A stretch of DNA of 64,000 nt, taken from assembly GCF_900230215.1 (NCBI RefSeq), contig NZ_LT907982.1, positions 3,953,568 to 4,017,567 of the forward strand, in the 5' to 3' direction. The notes under the pieces were generated by a model. That model saw only the letters and a program-made list of their open reading frames with translations, made no database searches and was not told where the DNA came from. The position numbers were made by a program, and so were the translations under genes. The DNA is from Jatrophihabitans sp. GAS493 (lineage in GTDB: Bacteria; Actinomycetota; Actinomycetes; Mycobacteriales; Jatrophihabitantaceae). How positions within the stretch are numbered: the stretch's first letter is position 1; each line of letters opens with the position of its first letter. Shown in pieces: positions 1-8,434 of the stretch.

Positions 1-1046
1 CCCGCCAGGGTCGTCAGTGCGACAGTTACCTGCACGGTGGGTCGGGTGCCATGCTGGGTCGGGACCCGGCCCGAAGTGAGGGTGTCCGCGAAGACGGCAG
101 TAAACGCGTCCGCGCGACGCTGATCGGCGCTGCGCGTGTCCTCCCGGCAAGTGCGAGCGGCGAGAGCGCGAACGGTGGTCATCACCGCAGCGGCATCCTC
201 GGCCGGCAGCAGCGCCCAGATCTCGGCCATCCCATCCGGACGGGAAGTGTGCTCCACGGTCCGCTTAGCGAGCGCCTCCCGGTGCTGCCGTTCAGCACTG
301 ACCTGATCATGTCGCAGGACAGCTCGCTTCACCGACCGGGCAAAGAGCTGCGGGGTCTGATCCACCGCCCGGGTCAGCACGCTGGCCTCGATCGCGGCCA
401 GGACAGCCGGGTCACTGACGCCGACGGTTTCGCGGGCCAGGACGCTGGTGTGTCCGTCGGTGATGACGCCCCGTTTCAACAGGTCCATCGCAGCCGGGAG
501 CTTCGACACCAACTGCGTTGCATGGGACAGTTCGAACGCCGCGACCCGCGGCGAGATCATCAATGCGGTCGAGATCTCAGCGTTGGCGCATTCGTGACCC
601 AACTCCAGGCTCAGTCCGCCATCGGTGACCCGCTGCGACACCACCGCGACTCCCTCCGTGCTCGCTGCGTTCAGCGCCGCGGTGTGCCGACGCAGCGCGA
701 TCAGCAGGTCGATGCGACCGGCCGGCGACAGCCCCCACGGATCCAGCGCGCTCAGCAACGAAAGATCAGCCGGATCGGGGTCGATCGTGGCGAAATGCTT
801 CGCGAAATCATCCGGAGAAGTCAGGACATCCAAGATTGTTGTCGGTGGACCGTGCAACACTTCAGCAGACATCGAGGCGTCGTCGAGCAGGTCGGCGACG
901 CTCTCCGCGCAGAACGGCTCACCCAGCTGGACGGCGTCTGACCCAGCGTTCTGGACGAAGTGCAAGCCATCGTCCGACGCACACGCAGCATCGGACGCAC
1001 AGTCCGGCCCACCGCCGTCGTCCGGGTCGAATGATTCGCCATCCAT
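1..1046 (-). CDS. DUF222 / HNH endonuclease-type protein (13E12 family), 3' end cut by window
   Basis: Reading the minus strand from the ATG at 1046 gives an uninterrupted frame of 348 codons that runs off the left edge, so the C-terminal HNH nuclease part is not visible. The protein begins MDGESFDPDD and continues with the helical DUF222 pattern: LDPWGLSPAGRIDLLIALRRH near residue 105, then ALPAAMDLLKRG-like and ILARETVGV-like segments and the tail GRVPTQHGTRPTVQVTV typical just before the HNH domain. Family members are abundant in actinobacteria and often multicopy. Their biochemical role is poorly known. A degenerate LexA box sits 7 bases upstream of the start, so DNA-damage induction is likely. 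It is convergent with nothing and lies downstream of the cobalamin operon, from which it appears independent. Confidence 0.85.
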   Translation of the reverse strand, partial: MDGESFDPDDGGGPDCASDAACASDDGLHFVQNAGSDAVQLGEPFCAESVADLLDDASMSAEVLHGPPTTILDVLTSPDDFAKHFATIDPDPADLSLLSALDPWGLSPAGRIDLLIALRRHTAALNAASTEGVAVVSQRVTDGGLSLELGHECANAEISTALMISPRVAAFELSHATQLVSKLPAAMDLLKRGVITDGHTSVLARETVGVSDPAVLAAIEASVLTRAVDQTPQLFARSVKRAVLRHDQVSAERQHREALAKRTVEHTSRPDGMAEIWALLPAEDAAAVMTTVRALAARTCREDTRSADQRRADAFTAVFADTLTSGRVPTQHGTRPTVQVTVALTTLA

Positions 1047-1053
1047 CAGATAC

Positions 1054-1069
1054 TCGTATATACGTTCGA
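1054..1069 (-). promoter_or_regulatory. Degenerate SOS (LexA) box
   Basis: On the minus strand the sequence is TCGAACGTATATACGA, matching 10 of 12 specified bases of the actinobacterial LexA operator TCGAAC-N4-GTTCGA. It lies 7 bases upstream of the ATG at 1046 and contains a TATATA stretch that could serve as a -10 element, so LexA bound here would block initiation. The 103-base gap 1047-1149 holds nothing else that I recognise. Confidence 0.6.
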
Positions 1070-1149
1070 TACGAAGTGGAATGGATGATCCGTCTAAAAA
1101 TACGGACTAAACCTCCACAAGGCCTACCTGGCGGATTGATTCGGGCGCT

Positions 1150-1899
1150 CTAAAGCCCCGCGACGGCGCCGATCACCGTTACCGCGGGGGGTCGGAAGCG
1201 CGACGCCTCAGCTGCGAGTTCGTCCAGACGGCAGCGGATGACCTCGACCGCGTCGCTGGCGCCATCGATGACCGTGACTGTCGGCGTCTCGGCCGGCAAC
1301 TGCGCGGCGAGCAGCGCGGCCGCGATGGCCGGCATGCTCCGAACACCCATAAGAACAACCAAGGTCGCCCCGGACCGGGCCAGCGCGCCCCAGTCGACCC
1401 GCGACTCCGGATGCCCCGGCGGGACGTGACCGGAGACCACGGTGAAGGCCTGGGCCACATCCTTGTGCGTCACCGAGACGCCAGCCAGGGCCGGCAGCGA
1501 GATCGCGCTCGTCACCCCGGGCACGACCTCAACACGGATGCCGGCCGCAGCGCAGGCCCAGACCTCTTCCAGGCCGCGTCCGAAGACGAACGGGTCACCA
1601 CCTTTCAAACGCACCACATTCGATCCGGCGCGGGCCTCGTCCACGAGGTGCGAGTTGATCACCTCCTGGGGCATCGAACGGCCTCCGGGAAACTTCGCGG
1701 CGTCGACGACCTTCGGGGTACGTCCAAAGGAGAGTTCCAGCTCGTCCAAAAGCTCCAGCGGCGCCAGGTGATCGGTGACCACCACATCCGCCTCGCCGAG
1801 CAACTGCCAGCCGCGGCGGGTGATCAGCCCCGGATCGCCCGGCCCTCCCCCGACGATCGCCACCCAACCCGGCGCGACCTGTTCGCCGCTACTCGTCAT
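1150..1899 (-). CDS. cobA: Uroporphyrinogen-III C-methyltransferase (SUMT)
   Basis: This SAM-dependent enzyme methylates uroporphyrinogen III at C2 and C7 to give precorrin-2, the entry into corrin and siroheme synthesis. The 249-aa protein has the family fold: the GGGPGDPGL loop at residues 17-25, VVRLKGGDPFVFGRG near residue 96 and PGVTSAISLPALAG-like sequence near residue 130. There is no N-terminal CysG-type dehydrogenase domain, so it is a stand-alone SUMT. The ATG at 1899 overlaps the end of cobT by 11 bases, making it the last gene of the riboswitch-controlled operon. The name cobA follows the Pseudomonas/actinobacterial use for SUMT, not the enteric adenosyltransferase. Confidence 0.95.
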   Translation of the reverse strand: MTSSGEQVAPGWVAIVGGGPGDPGLITRRGWQLLGEADVVVTDHLAPLELLDELELSFGRTPKVVDAAKFPGGRSMPQEVINSHLVDEARAGSNVVRLKGGDPFVFGRGLEEVWACAAAGIRVEVVPGVTSAISLPALAGVSVTHKDVAQAFTVVSGHVPPGHPESRVDWGALARSGATLVVLMGVRSMPAIAAALLAAQLPAETPTVTVIDGASDAVEVIRCRLDELAAEASRFRPPAVTVIGAVAGL

Positions 1900-2974
1900 G
1901 CTTGTCGGTCACACCGGCGCTGTCGAAGGTGGCGACCTCGGCCAGAATCGCTGCCGCCGACTGAACAATCGGCAGTGCAAGAGCCGCCCCCGATCCCTCA
2001 CCGAGCCGCATATCGAGGGTGAGGACCGGTGTCAGGCCCAGCGCGCGCAGCGCAAGATTGGCGGCGGGCTCAACCGATCGGTGACCGGCGATCAGCGCCC
2101 CGACCACCTCGGGGGCAAGCGCCTGCGCCACGAGCGCAGCCGAACCGGCGATGACACCGTCGAGGATGACCGGGACCCGGGCCGCCGCCGCACCCAACAG
2201 GAAGCCGGTAGTCGCGGCATGCTCCAGGCCGCCGAGGTCAGCCAGCACGGCTAGCGGATCATTGACGTCACTCCCGCCCCGAGCCAACGCCCGGGCGACC
2301 ACCTCGACCTTGTGGGCATGCATCTCGTCGCTGATCCCGGTGCCGAAGCCAGTTACGGCGTCGGCCGACGATCCGGTGAACCTGGCCACCAGCGCGGCCG
2401 ACGCGGTGGTGTTGGCGATCCCCATGTCGCCGGTAATGAGGCAGCGATTCCCTTCAGAGATAAGGTCATTCGCAATCTGGATACCGACCTCGATCGCGGC
2501 CAGCGCCTCATCCGGACTCATCGCCGCCGTGACACTGAGATCAGCCGTCGCTCGACGCACATTGCGACGGAGCAGTCCCGGCAGGTCGGCGACCACTGCC
2601 GCCGCGTCCTCGCTCATCCCCACGTCGATCACCGCTACGCTCGCCCCGGCCTGTCGAGCCAGCACGTTGATCACCGCGCCACCGGCCAGGAAGTTGGCGA
2701 CCATCTGGCCGGTCACCTCCTGAGGCCAGGCGGTGACGCCCTGGGCGTGGACGCCGTGGTCGCCGACGAAGACCGCGACTGCGGCCGGCGACGGAATCGG
2801 CGCCGGCGCCTCACCGGCCAGACCGGCCAGCTGGACCGAGATGTCCTCCAGCGCGCCGAGCGAACCGCGTGGCTTGGTGAGGCGATCCTGATGGTCCCGC
2901 GCGGCGGCGACGGCCTGCGGGTCGAGGCCATGGATGGCGGCGATCGTGTCGGAGAGGAGCTGGCTGGTTGACAT
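1889..2974 (-). CDS. cobT: Nicotinate-nucleotide--dimethylbenzimidazole phosphoribosyltransferase
   Basis: CobT makes alpha-ribazole 5'-phosphate from nicotinate mononucleotide and dimethylbenzimidazole, supplying the lower ligand of cobalamin. The 361-aa protein is of normal length and shows the conserved VFVGDHGVHAQGVTAWP stretch, ITGDMGIANTTASAAL, and the C-terminal LDMRLGEGSGAALAL that carries the catalytic glutamate. The ATG at 2974 (MSTSQLLSDTIA) is chosen because a GAAAG ribosome site precedes it; an in-frame start at 3007 would add 11 residues. It follows cobQ after a 75-base gap, the largest gap inside the operon, so a secondary promoter there is possible. Confidence 0.95.
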   Translation of the reverse strand: MSTSQLLSDTIAAIHGLDPQAVAAARDHQDRLTKPRGSLGALEDISVQLAGLAGEAPAPIPSPAAVAVFVGDHGVHAQGVTAWPQEVTGQMVANFLAGGAVINVLARQAGASVAVIDVGMSEDAAAVVADLPGLLRRNVRRATADLSVTAAMSPDEALAAIEVGIQIANDLISEGNRCLITGDMGIANTTASAALVARFTGSSADAVTGFGTGISDEMHAHKVEVVARALARGGSDVNDPLAVLADLGGLEHAATTGFLLGAAAARVPVILDGVIAGSAALVAQALAPEVVGALIAGHRSVEPAANLALRALGLTPVLTLDMRLGEGSGAALALPIVQSAAAILAEVATFDSAGVTDKHDE

Positions 2975-3049
2975 CACTGGATCTTTCTGTCGGGATTCTG
3001 TCGGCAAGTATGGAGGTCCGCGGCAATCGGCTGCCGCACCGGGTTCAGC

Positions 3050-4537
3050 TCATCGGCGAAGCTCCGGACGAACCATCGGCAGGTCAGGCGCCACGCCGAC
3101 GTCCAGCAACCGGTGCAGCGCGTCGGTGTCGAGGTGCTCGACGACCAGATCAGCCAGCACGTCGAAGCGGCGCTGCCGCACGTCGGCGAATCGAACTTCG
3201 CCCTGCGGACGGTACGAGCTGCCGGTGAGCGCGGCGACCTCCTGCAGGAATGCCCGCCGAAACTGGTCGTTCTCGAGTACACCGTGCCAGGTCGTGCCCC
3301 AGACCGATCCCACCCGGCAGCCGTCCAGGAACCGATCCCCGCCGTAGACCTCAGTGATCCCATGGTGAATCTCGTACCCGAGGACCGGAAGTCCGTAGGC
3401 GGTACCGGCCGGACGTCCGAGCGTCTTGGTCTTCGCGAAGCGAACTCGGGTGGGCAGCAGGGCGAGCCCGCTGACCGTGCCGGCTCGACTCTCGACCTCG
3501 TCGACGATCTCCGCAGCGAGCATCTGATACCCACCGCAGACGCCGAGTATCGGCCCCCCGCCGGCTGACCGTCGCGCCAACGCGGTGTCCAGGCCCCGGC
3601 GCCGAAGCCACTGCAGATCCTCCACCGTCGCGCGGGTGCCCGGGATGACGACGAGGTCGGCGTCCGATAGCGCTTCAGGGCGGTCGACGAACCGCACACT
3701 GACGCCCGGTTCCACGCAGAGCGCGTCGACGTCGGTGAAGTTGCTGATCAGCGGCAACCGGATGACCGCGACCGTGAGGCTCGCCGACGGATCACCTCGC
3801 ACCTCGTTAACCGCGGGCAGTCCGAGCGAGTCCTCGACATCCAATCCGAGGTCTCTCACCCAGGGCAGCACCCCGACGGTGGGACGGCCGGTGAGCCCCC
3901 GCAGCGTCTGGAGGCCGGGAGCCAGCAGAGCCGGATCACCCCGGAATTTGTTGATGATGAAGCCGGCGATGAGCGCCTGATCGGCCTCCTCGAGCAGCGC
4001 CAGGGTGCCGTACAGCGATGCGAAGACCCCACCCCGGTCGATATCGGCCACCACGACCACCGGCAGCCCAGCCGCGCGGGCCAGTCCCATGTTGGCGATG
4101 TCATCGCTGCGCAGGTTGATCTCGGTCGGACTTCCGGCGCCCTCACAGATGACCACGTCGAAGCGACTGCGCAGCTGGGCCAGCGAGTCGAGCACCGTCG
4201 TCATCAGTCGCGGTTTGAGGTCGCGGTAGCTCAACGCAGTCACCTCAGCCACCGGGTGTCCGAGGAGGACGACCTGACTGCTGCGGTCACCTCCTGGCTT
4301 CAGCAGCACCGGATTCATGATCGCCTCCGGTTCGATCCCGGCGGCCGCGGCCTGCATGACCTGGGCTCGTCCGATCTCGCAGCCATCAGCGGTGACCCCC
4401 GAGTTGAGCGACATGTTCTGCGCCTTGAACGGCGCGACCTTCACTCCCTCACGGGCCAGCCAGCGGCAGAGCGCCGCCGTGACGAGCGACTTGCCGGCGT
4501 CCGAGGTGGTGCCGGCGACCAGCAGCGCGTTCACCAT
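3050..4537 (-). CDS. cobQ: Cobyric acid synthase (glutamine-hydrolysing)
   Basis: CobQ amidates the b, d, e and g side chains of adenosylcobyrinic acid a,c-diamide using glutamine and ATP. The 495-aa product has an N-terminal DTBS-like ATPase domain (LLVAGTTSDAGKS at residues 5-17, FKAQNMSLNSGVT, VICEGAGSPTEINLR) and a C-terminal class I-like glutamine amidotransferase with ILGVCGGYQML (nucleophile Cys) and the YEIHHGITE histidine. The frame stays open far upstream, but MVNALLVAG at 4537 is the true start: it fits the family N-terminus, and its ATGGTGA overlaps the cobS stop by 7 bases. Confidence 0.96.
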   Translation of the reverse strand: MVNALLVAGTTSDAGKSLVTAALCRWLAREGVKVAPFKAQNMSLNSGVTADGCEIGRAQVMQAAAAGIEPEAIMNPVLLKPGGDRSSQVVLLGHPVAEVTALSYRDLKPRLMTTVLDSLAQLRSRFDVVICEGAGSPTEINLRSDDIANMGLARAAGLPVVVVADIDRGGVFASLYGTLALLEEADQALIAGFIINKFRGDPALLAPGLQTLRGLTGRPTVGVLPWVRDLGLDVEDSLGLPAVNEVRGDPSASLTVAVIRLPLISNFTDVDALCVEPGVSVRFVDRPEALSDADLVVIPGTRATVEDLQWLRRRGLDTALARRSAGGGPILGVCGGYQMLAAEIVDEVESRAGTVSGLALLPTRVRFAKTKTLGRPAGTAYGLPVLGYEIHHGITEVYGGDRFLDGCRVGSVWGTTWHGVLENDQFRRAFLQEVAALTGSSYRPQGEVRFADVRQRRFDVLADLVVEHLDTDALHRLLDVGVAPDLPMVRPELRR

Positions 4538-5361
4538 CCGCCGCTCCAGCCGACGGCCGCGGCGCCCCCGAGGAGCACCACAGTGGCGCCGACCTCGATG
4601 AGGGCGCCGAAGACATCGCCGGTGACACCCCCCAGCCGCCGCACGCAGTGGCGCCGGAAGAGCGTCGCCACGAAGTGACTGAGCAGCAGGACGGCAGCCA
4701 ACTCGCAGACGCCGCGCAGACTGAAGCCGGCCAGGCCCGCCGCGACGAGACAGGCGGCCAGCCCGAGCAGGCCGATGACCAGCCGGACGGGGAGTTCGGC
4801 CGTCCCGGCGACCAGTCCACCGAAGCCGCCCTCCAGTTGCGGCCGGGCGGACGGGACGGATGGCGCGGCCGCGTCGAGAGCGGCGAAGCGGCCGGTTGCC
4901 TGGGCTGCGGCCAGTAACACGAAACCCTGGGCCAGACTGCCCGCGGCGAATAGCGTGCTCAGCGAAGCCACCTGCGCGAGCAGGGTGAGAAGCAGGACGG
5001 CGACGCCGAAGGGGCCGATATCCGACTGCTTCATGATGACCAGCGCCTCCTCGGCCGGCCGCCGGCTGCCGAGACCGTCGGCGACATCGGCCAACCCGTC
5101 GAGGTGCAGTCCACGGGTCAGGGCGGCGAGCACGGCGATACCGACGACCGCCCCCAGCAGCGGCGAGCCGGCGCCGGGAATCCAGCTCACCGGGTGCCAG
5201 AAGAGACTGGCCGCCACACCGGCCGCGACACCGAGCCCGGCACCGACCAGCGGCAGCCACCGCAGCGAACGGCCGGCGACTGCACGGTTCGGATCGGGGA
5301 CGAGGTGCGCCGGCACCGGCGCGACCGTGAACAGCGCCAACGCCAACCAGAGTGAGGTCAT
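4531..5361 (-). CDS. cobS: Adenosylcobinamide-GDP ribazoletransferase (cobalamin synthase)
   Basis: This membrane enzyme joins adenosylcobinamide-GDP with alpha-ribazole phosphate, the last assembly step of the nucleotide loop. The protein is 276 aa, rich in hydrophobic helices, and keeps the family's LHLDGLADVADGLGS motif (about residues 86-100), which carries the acidic metal-binding residues. KQSDIGPFGV follows closely, as expected. The start ATG shares an ATGA with the cobU stop and its end overlaps cobQ, so the three genes are translationally coupled. Confidence 0.95.
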   Translation of the reverse strand: MTSLWLALALFTVAPVPAHLVPDPNRAVAGRSLRWLPLVGAGLGVAAGVAASLFWHPVSWIPGAGSPLLGAVVGIAVLAALTRGLHLDGLADVADGLGSRRPAEEALVIMKQSDIGPFGVAVLLLTLLAQVASLSTLFAAGSLAQGFVLLAAAQATGRFAALDAAAPSVPSARPQLEGGFGGLVAGTAELPVRLVIGLLGLAACLVAAGLAGFSLRGVCELAAVLLLSHFVATLFRRHCVRRLGGVTGDVFGALIEVGATVVLLGGAAAVGWSGGW

Positions 5362-6353
5362 TTCAGCCGCTGCCCGATGCCCACCGTGGCGAGCCAGACT
5401 TCGTCCGAGGCGGCCGCAACCGCGGCGTTGAGACGTCCCAATTCGTCGCGGAAGCGGCGTCCGGCCGCCGTTGCCGGAACTACGCCCGAGCCGACCTCGT
5501 TCGTCACCGCCACCACGTCACGTTCGGTCATCGACCACGCCCGCAGTAGCGCCTCGATCTGCTCCGCCAGCGCTTCGGTCGCCTCTCCGCTGCCGTCCCA
5601 GAATCCGATTCGGTCCATGGTGGCGGTGAGCCAGGTGCCGAGGCAGTCCAGAAGGACCGGCACCGAGCCCGGCTCCCGCAGAACTGCCGCTACGTCGGTC
5701 GTCTCGACCGTGCGCCAGGTCGACGGACGCCGCTGCTGGTGGAGGCGAACGCGTTCGCGCCACTCGACGTCGTCGGCCGACGGGACCGGACCTGCGGCCA
5801 CGTAGAGCACTTCATGGCGGGCCAGCAACCGCTGCTCGGCCAGCCGCGACTTGCCGGATCGGGCTCCGCCGGTGATGAGAACGCGCTGGTTGGTGGGTAG
5901 TTCTCGGATGGTGAAGCGTCTGAGCTGTTCGGCCACCGGTCCCTCGAGCGGGAAGCTGACGGTGAGCTCAGACGGCAGTAGCGACAGGTCGTCGGCCGTC
6001 ACCCGCGCCGAGGAGGTGTGATGCAGCAGCGCGCCGGTCGAGAGAGAGACCAACCAGGCCAGGCTGCCATCCTCAATACGAATCGGACGAGCGGCCCGTG
6101 GCGGCCGTGCCCCGGTGGCCAGGCCGAGCGCCCCGATCCGCGCCTCGAACAGCGTGGTCTGCACGATCGCCGGGTCGACGTGCTGCAGGTCGTAGCCAGT
6201 GACCAGCAATACGTCGATATTTGCTAGCGAAACTCCGGCCAGCGCCGCCGACGCCGCCACCCCCTCGCCACAGTCGAGGAGGATGCGACCGGCGACCGGA
6301 TCGTCCACCAGGACGCCGAAGCTCCGTCCCACGCTCAGGTTGCGGACGCTCAT
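5358..6353 (-). CDS. cobU: Adenosylcobinamide kinase/guanylyltransferase with N-terminal degenerate metallo-beta-lactamase-like domain
   Basis: The C-terminal half (about residues 155-331) is a complete CobU: VLITGGARSGKSRLAEQ with the P-loop, VLYVAAGP, WRERVRLHQQRRPSTWRTVE with the guanylylated histidine region, LLDCLGTWL and TNEVGSGVVPA. It phosphorylates and then guanylylates adenosylcobinamide. The first 150 residues are extra. They resemble the metallo-beta-lactamase domain fused to CobU in streptomycetes, but the N-terminal strand and the HxHxDH metal motif are missing: the equivalent stretch reads LLVTGYDLQHVDPA. The fold assignment is inferred from layout, not proven. The start overlaps the cbiB stop by ATGA. 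Confidence 0.9.
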   Translation of the reverse strand: MSVRNLSVGRSFGVLVDDPVAGRILLDCGEGVAASAALAGVSLANIDVLLVTGYDLQHVDPAIVQTTLFEARIGALGLATGARPPRAARPIRIEDGSLAWLVSLSTGALLHHTSSARVTADDLSLLPSELTVSFPLEGPVAEQLRRFTIRELPTNQRVLITGGARSGKSRLAEQRLLARHEVLYVAAGPVPSADDVEWRERVRLHQQRRPSTWRTVETTDVAAVLREPGSVPVLLDCLGTWLTATMDRIGFWDGSGEATEALAEQIEALLRAWSMTERDVVAVTNEVGSGVVPATAAGRRFRDELGRLNAAVAAASDEVWLATVGIGQRLK

Positions 6354-7369
6354 TCCGGCCTCGCCGATCGAGCGGCGGCGCGGGCGGCCAGCAGCGCGCT
6401 CTTGGCCGCCAGCACCCCGGCGGCAGCGAGCGCGACCCGACGCGACAGCCGAGCCGCCCGCCGGATGTCAGCGATCTGGGGCGCCGGACCGTCGCCGAGC
6501 GTGCCGCGGTCCTCAACCGCATCGCCATAGACGTTCACCCCGCCCAGGCTCACTCCGAGGGCACCGGCGAAGGCTGCCTCCGGGTGCCCGGCGTTGGGGC
6601 TCGGGTGATGCGACGCGTCCCGGCGAAGGACCCGCCAGGCACTACGCACCGAGCCGTCGGCGGTGGGGGCCAGTACGCAGGTCAGGACGGCGGTGAAGCG
6701 GGCCGGTAGCAGGTTCGCCAGATCGTCGAGCCGGGCCGCCGCCCAGCCGAAGTTCTGGTAGCGCTCGCTGCGGTAGCCGACCATTGCGTCCAGCGTGTTC
6801 ACGGCCCGATAGCCGATCACCGCCGGCAGGCCGCCGAGCGCCGCCCAGAACAACGGCGCCACCACCGCGTCGGAGGTGTTCTCCGCCAGTGATTCAACGG
6901 TGGCTCGGCTGAGCTCGGCCGAATTCAGCCCGTCCGAACTACGGGCACAGAGGTAGCCCAGTCGCCCGCGAGCGGCATCAAGGTCCCCGCCGTCCAGCAG
7001 CTCAGCCATTCGCTGCCCCTCGCGAATCAGCGAAGTACCACCGAGCGTTGTCCAGGTGACCGCCGCCAGCAGAAGTCCCCGCACGGCTGGACGGCCGCGT
7101 AGTAGCCGTTCGACCAGAACCCCGGCGGCAATCGGCGGGCCCACATTGAGCGCTACGAACCGGACTCCGGCGGCGCGGGTGTCGCCGTAGAGGGAGAGTT
7201 CAGCGGCGGCGGCCATCCGCCCGAAGCCGGCCACCGGGTGCCAGCGGGCCGGGTCGGCCAGCACCGCGTCGAGGGCCACGGCGCCGACGATCGGCAGCAC
7301 CGCGGCGATGGCCGCCTTCGGACCAGCGGCGATAGCCGCCTTCGGACCAGCGGCGACAGCCGCCTTCAT
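6350..7369 (-). CDS. cobD: Adenosylcobinamide-phosphate synthase (CbiB/CobD)
   Basis: CbiB/CobD attaches the aminopropanol arm to adenosylcobyric acid and is an integral membrane protein. The 339-aa product has the family signatures ALDAVLADPARWHPVAGFGRM near the N-terminus, LAENTSDAVVAPLFWAALGGLPAVIGYRAVNTLDAMVGY in the middle, and HPSPNAGHPEAAFAGALGVSLGG toward the end. The N-terminus is unusual: three tandem copies of an eight-residue unit (KAAVAAGP, KAAIAAGP, KAAIAAV) precede the first conserved helix. The ATG at 7369 shares ATGA with the cobC stop. Confidence 0.95.
   Translation of the reverse strand: MKAAVAAGPKAAIAAGPKAAIAAVLPIVGAVALDAVLADPARWHPVAGFGRMAAAAELSLYGDTRAAGVRFVALNVGPPIAAGVLVERLLRGRPAVRGLLLAAVTWTTLGGTSLIREGQRMAELLDGGDLDAARGRLGYLCARSSDGLNSAELSRATVESLAENTSDAVVAPLFWAALGGLPAVIGYRAVNTLDAMVGYRSERYQNFGWAAARLDDLANLLPARFTAVLTCVLAPTADGSVRSAWRVLRRDASHHPSPNAGHPEAAFAGALGVSLGGVNVYGDAVEDRGTLGDGPAPQIADIRRAARLSRRVALAAAGVLAAKSALLAARAAARSARPE
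7298..7366 (-). repeat. 24-bp in-frame tandem repeat at the start of cobD/cbiB
   Basis: Almost three copies of a 24-base unit encode KAA(V/I)AAGP directly after the start codon (units at 7366-7343, 7342-7319 and 7318-7298). Copies one and two are nearly identical; copy three drifts at its end. Gain or loss of units keeps the frame, so the length may vary between strains. Confidence 0.8.
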
Positions 7370-8412
7370 CCCGCACCCCCAAGGGTCACGGCCAGCGCGC
7401 TGGTGAACGCGTCGACGGTGGCCCGCTCACGAACCGCGATACGCAGCCACTGCGGGCCGAGCCCGGGGAAGGTGTCACCACGACGGACGGCGAAGCCACT
7501 GCGGCGCAGCCCGAGGCGAAGCTCGTCGGCCGAGCTGTGGCGCGCCATCAGGAAGGAGGCCGAGGCCGGACGCACCGTCTCCAGCCCGAGTTCATCCAGT
7601 TGATGCTGCAGATACTCACGATCGGCAGCGAGCTCACAGGCCCAGCGGTCGGCCTCGGCTACGGCCTGGGGCTGCGAGCAGGCGGTGATCGCGGCCAGCG
7701 CCGGCGTGCTCACCGGCCACAGCGGCTGAGCCGAGGCGAGGAGGCGGATCAGCTCCGGCTCGGCGAGTAGGTAGCCACAGCGCAGCCCGGCCAGGGCCCA
7801 GGTCTTGGTGAGGCTGCGCAGCACGACCAGCCCGGGGAGGTCGCGACCCGCGGCCAATGACTCCGGCTCCCCCGGGACGCAGTCACCGAAAGCTTCGTCG
7901 ACGACCACGATCCGACCCGGTCGGCAGAGCGTGGCGATCGAACCGGCGGCATGCAGAACCGACGTCGGATTCGTCGGATTACCGATCACGATCAGGTCCG
8001 CGTCAGCCGGAATCATCCGAGGATCAAAGGTGAACGGTGGCGGCAGCAGGATCCGTTCGACTTCGTGCCCGGCGGCCCGAAGCGCGGCCTCCGGCTCGGT
8101 GAACTGGGGATGCACCACGACGCAGTGCCGGGCCTTGACGGCGCGGGCAATGAGCACGAAGGCCTCGGCCGCCCCAGCGGTGAGCAGGACCTCCTCCTCG
8201 GCGCGGCCGTGCCGTTGCGCCACCGCGACTCGGGCGGCGTCCGGACGCGGGTAACCGGCGAGGTCGAGCAGCGAAGCCTCGAGGGCTGAGCGCAACCACG
8301 GCGGCATCGGCGCGTGGCGCACGTTCACGGCGAGGTCGATCAGTCCCGGGCCCACCTCGGCGTCGCCGTGATGGGTGAGATCCGGCTCCCGGAGCAGCTG
8401 ATGTGAGTTCAT
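7366..8412 (-). CDS. cobC: PLP-dependent aminotransferase, threonine-phosphate decarboxylase-like (CobC/CobD type)
   Basis: This class I/II aminotransferase-fold enzyme is expected to produce the aminopropanol phosphate linker, or a related reaction, for corrin side-chain assembly. The 348-aa protein shows LIDLAVNVRHAPMPPWLR, LTAGAAEAFVLIARA, VIGNPTNPTSVL, IVVVDEAFGD and the PLP-lysine motif RSLTKTWALAGLRCGYL. I use the ATG at 8412 (MNSHQLLREP); an in-frame GTG at 8433 would add seven residues and would nearly abut the cobB stop. The symbol follows Mycobacterium usage and should not be confused with the enteric CobC phosphatase. Confidence 0.88.
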   Translation of the reverse strand: MNSHQLLREPDLTHHGDAEVGPGLIDLAVNVRHAPMPPWLRSALEASLLDLAGYPRPDAARVAVAQRHGRAEEEVLLTAGAAEAFVLIARAVKARHCVVVHPQFTEPEAALRAAGHEVERILLPPPFTFDPRMIPADADLIVIGNPTNPTSVLHAAGSIATLCRPGRIVVVDEAFGDCVPGEPESLAAGRDLPGLVVLRSLTKTWALAGLRCGYLLAEPELIRLLASAQPLWPVSTPALAAITACSQPQAVAEADRWACELAADREYLQHQLDELGLETVRPASASFLMARHSSADELRLGLRRSGFAVRRGDTFPGLGPQWLRIAVRERATVDAFTSALAVTLGGAG

Positions 8413-8434
8413 CGCTGAGCGACCACCGACCACA

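Noticed and set aside
51-1110. Open plus-strand frames of 296 and 161 codons at the left edge
   Set aside because: They are antisense to a clean DUF222/HNH frame on the minus strand; their translations are Arg/Gln/Ser-rich shadow sequence without any domain.
4538-5260. N-terminal extension of the cobQ frame
   Set aside because: The extension is antisense-free but in another frame of cobS and reads as Arg/Gly-rich sequence; cobQ's family N-terminus starts at 4537. The same applies to extensions of cobB (9815-10132), cobC (8413-8697), tenA (49960-50250) and the TDT transporter (41984-42115).
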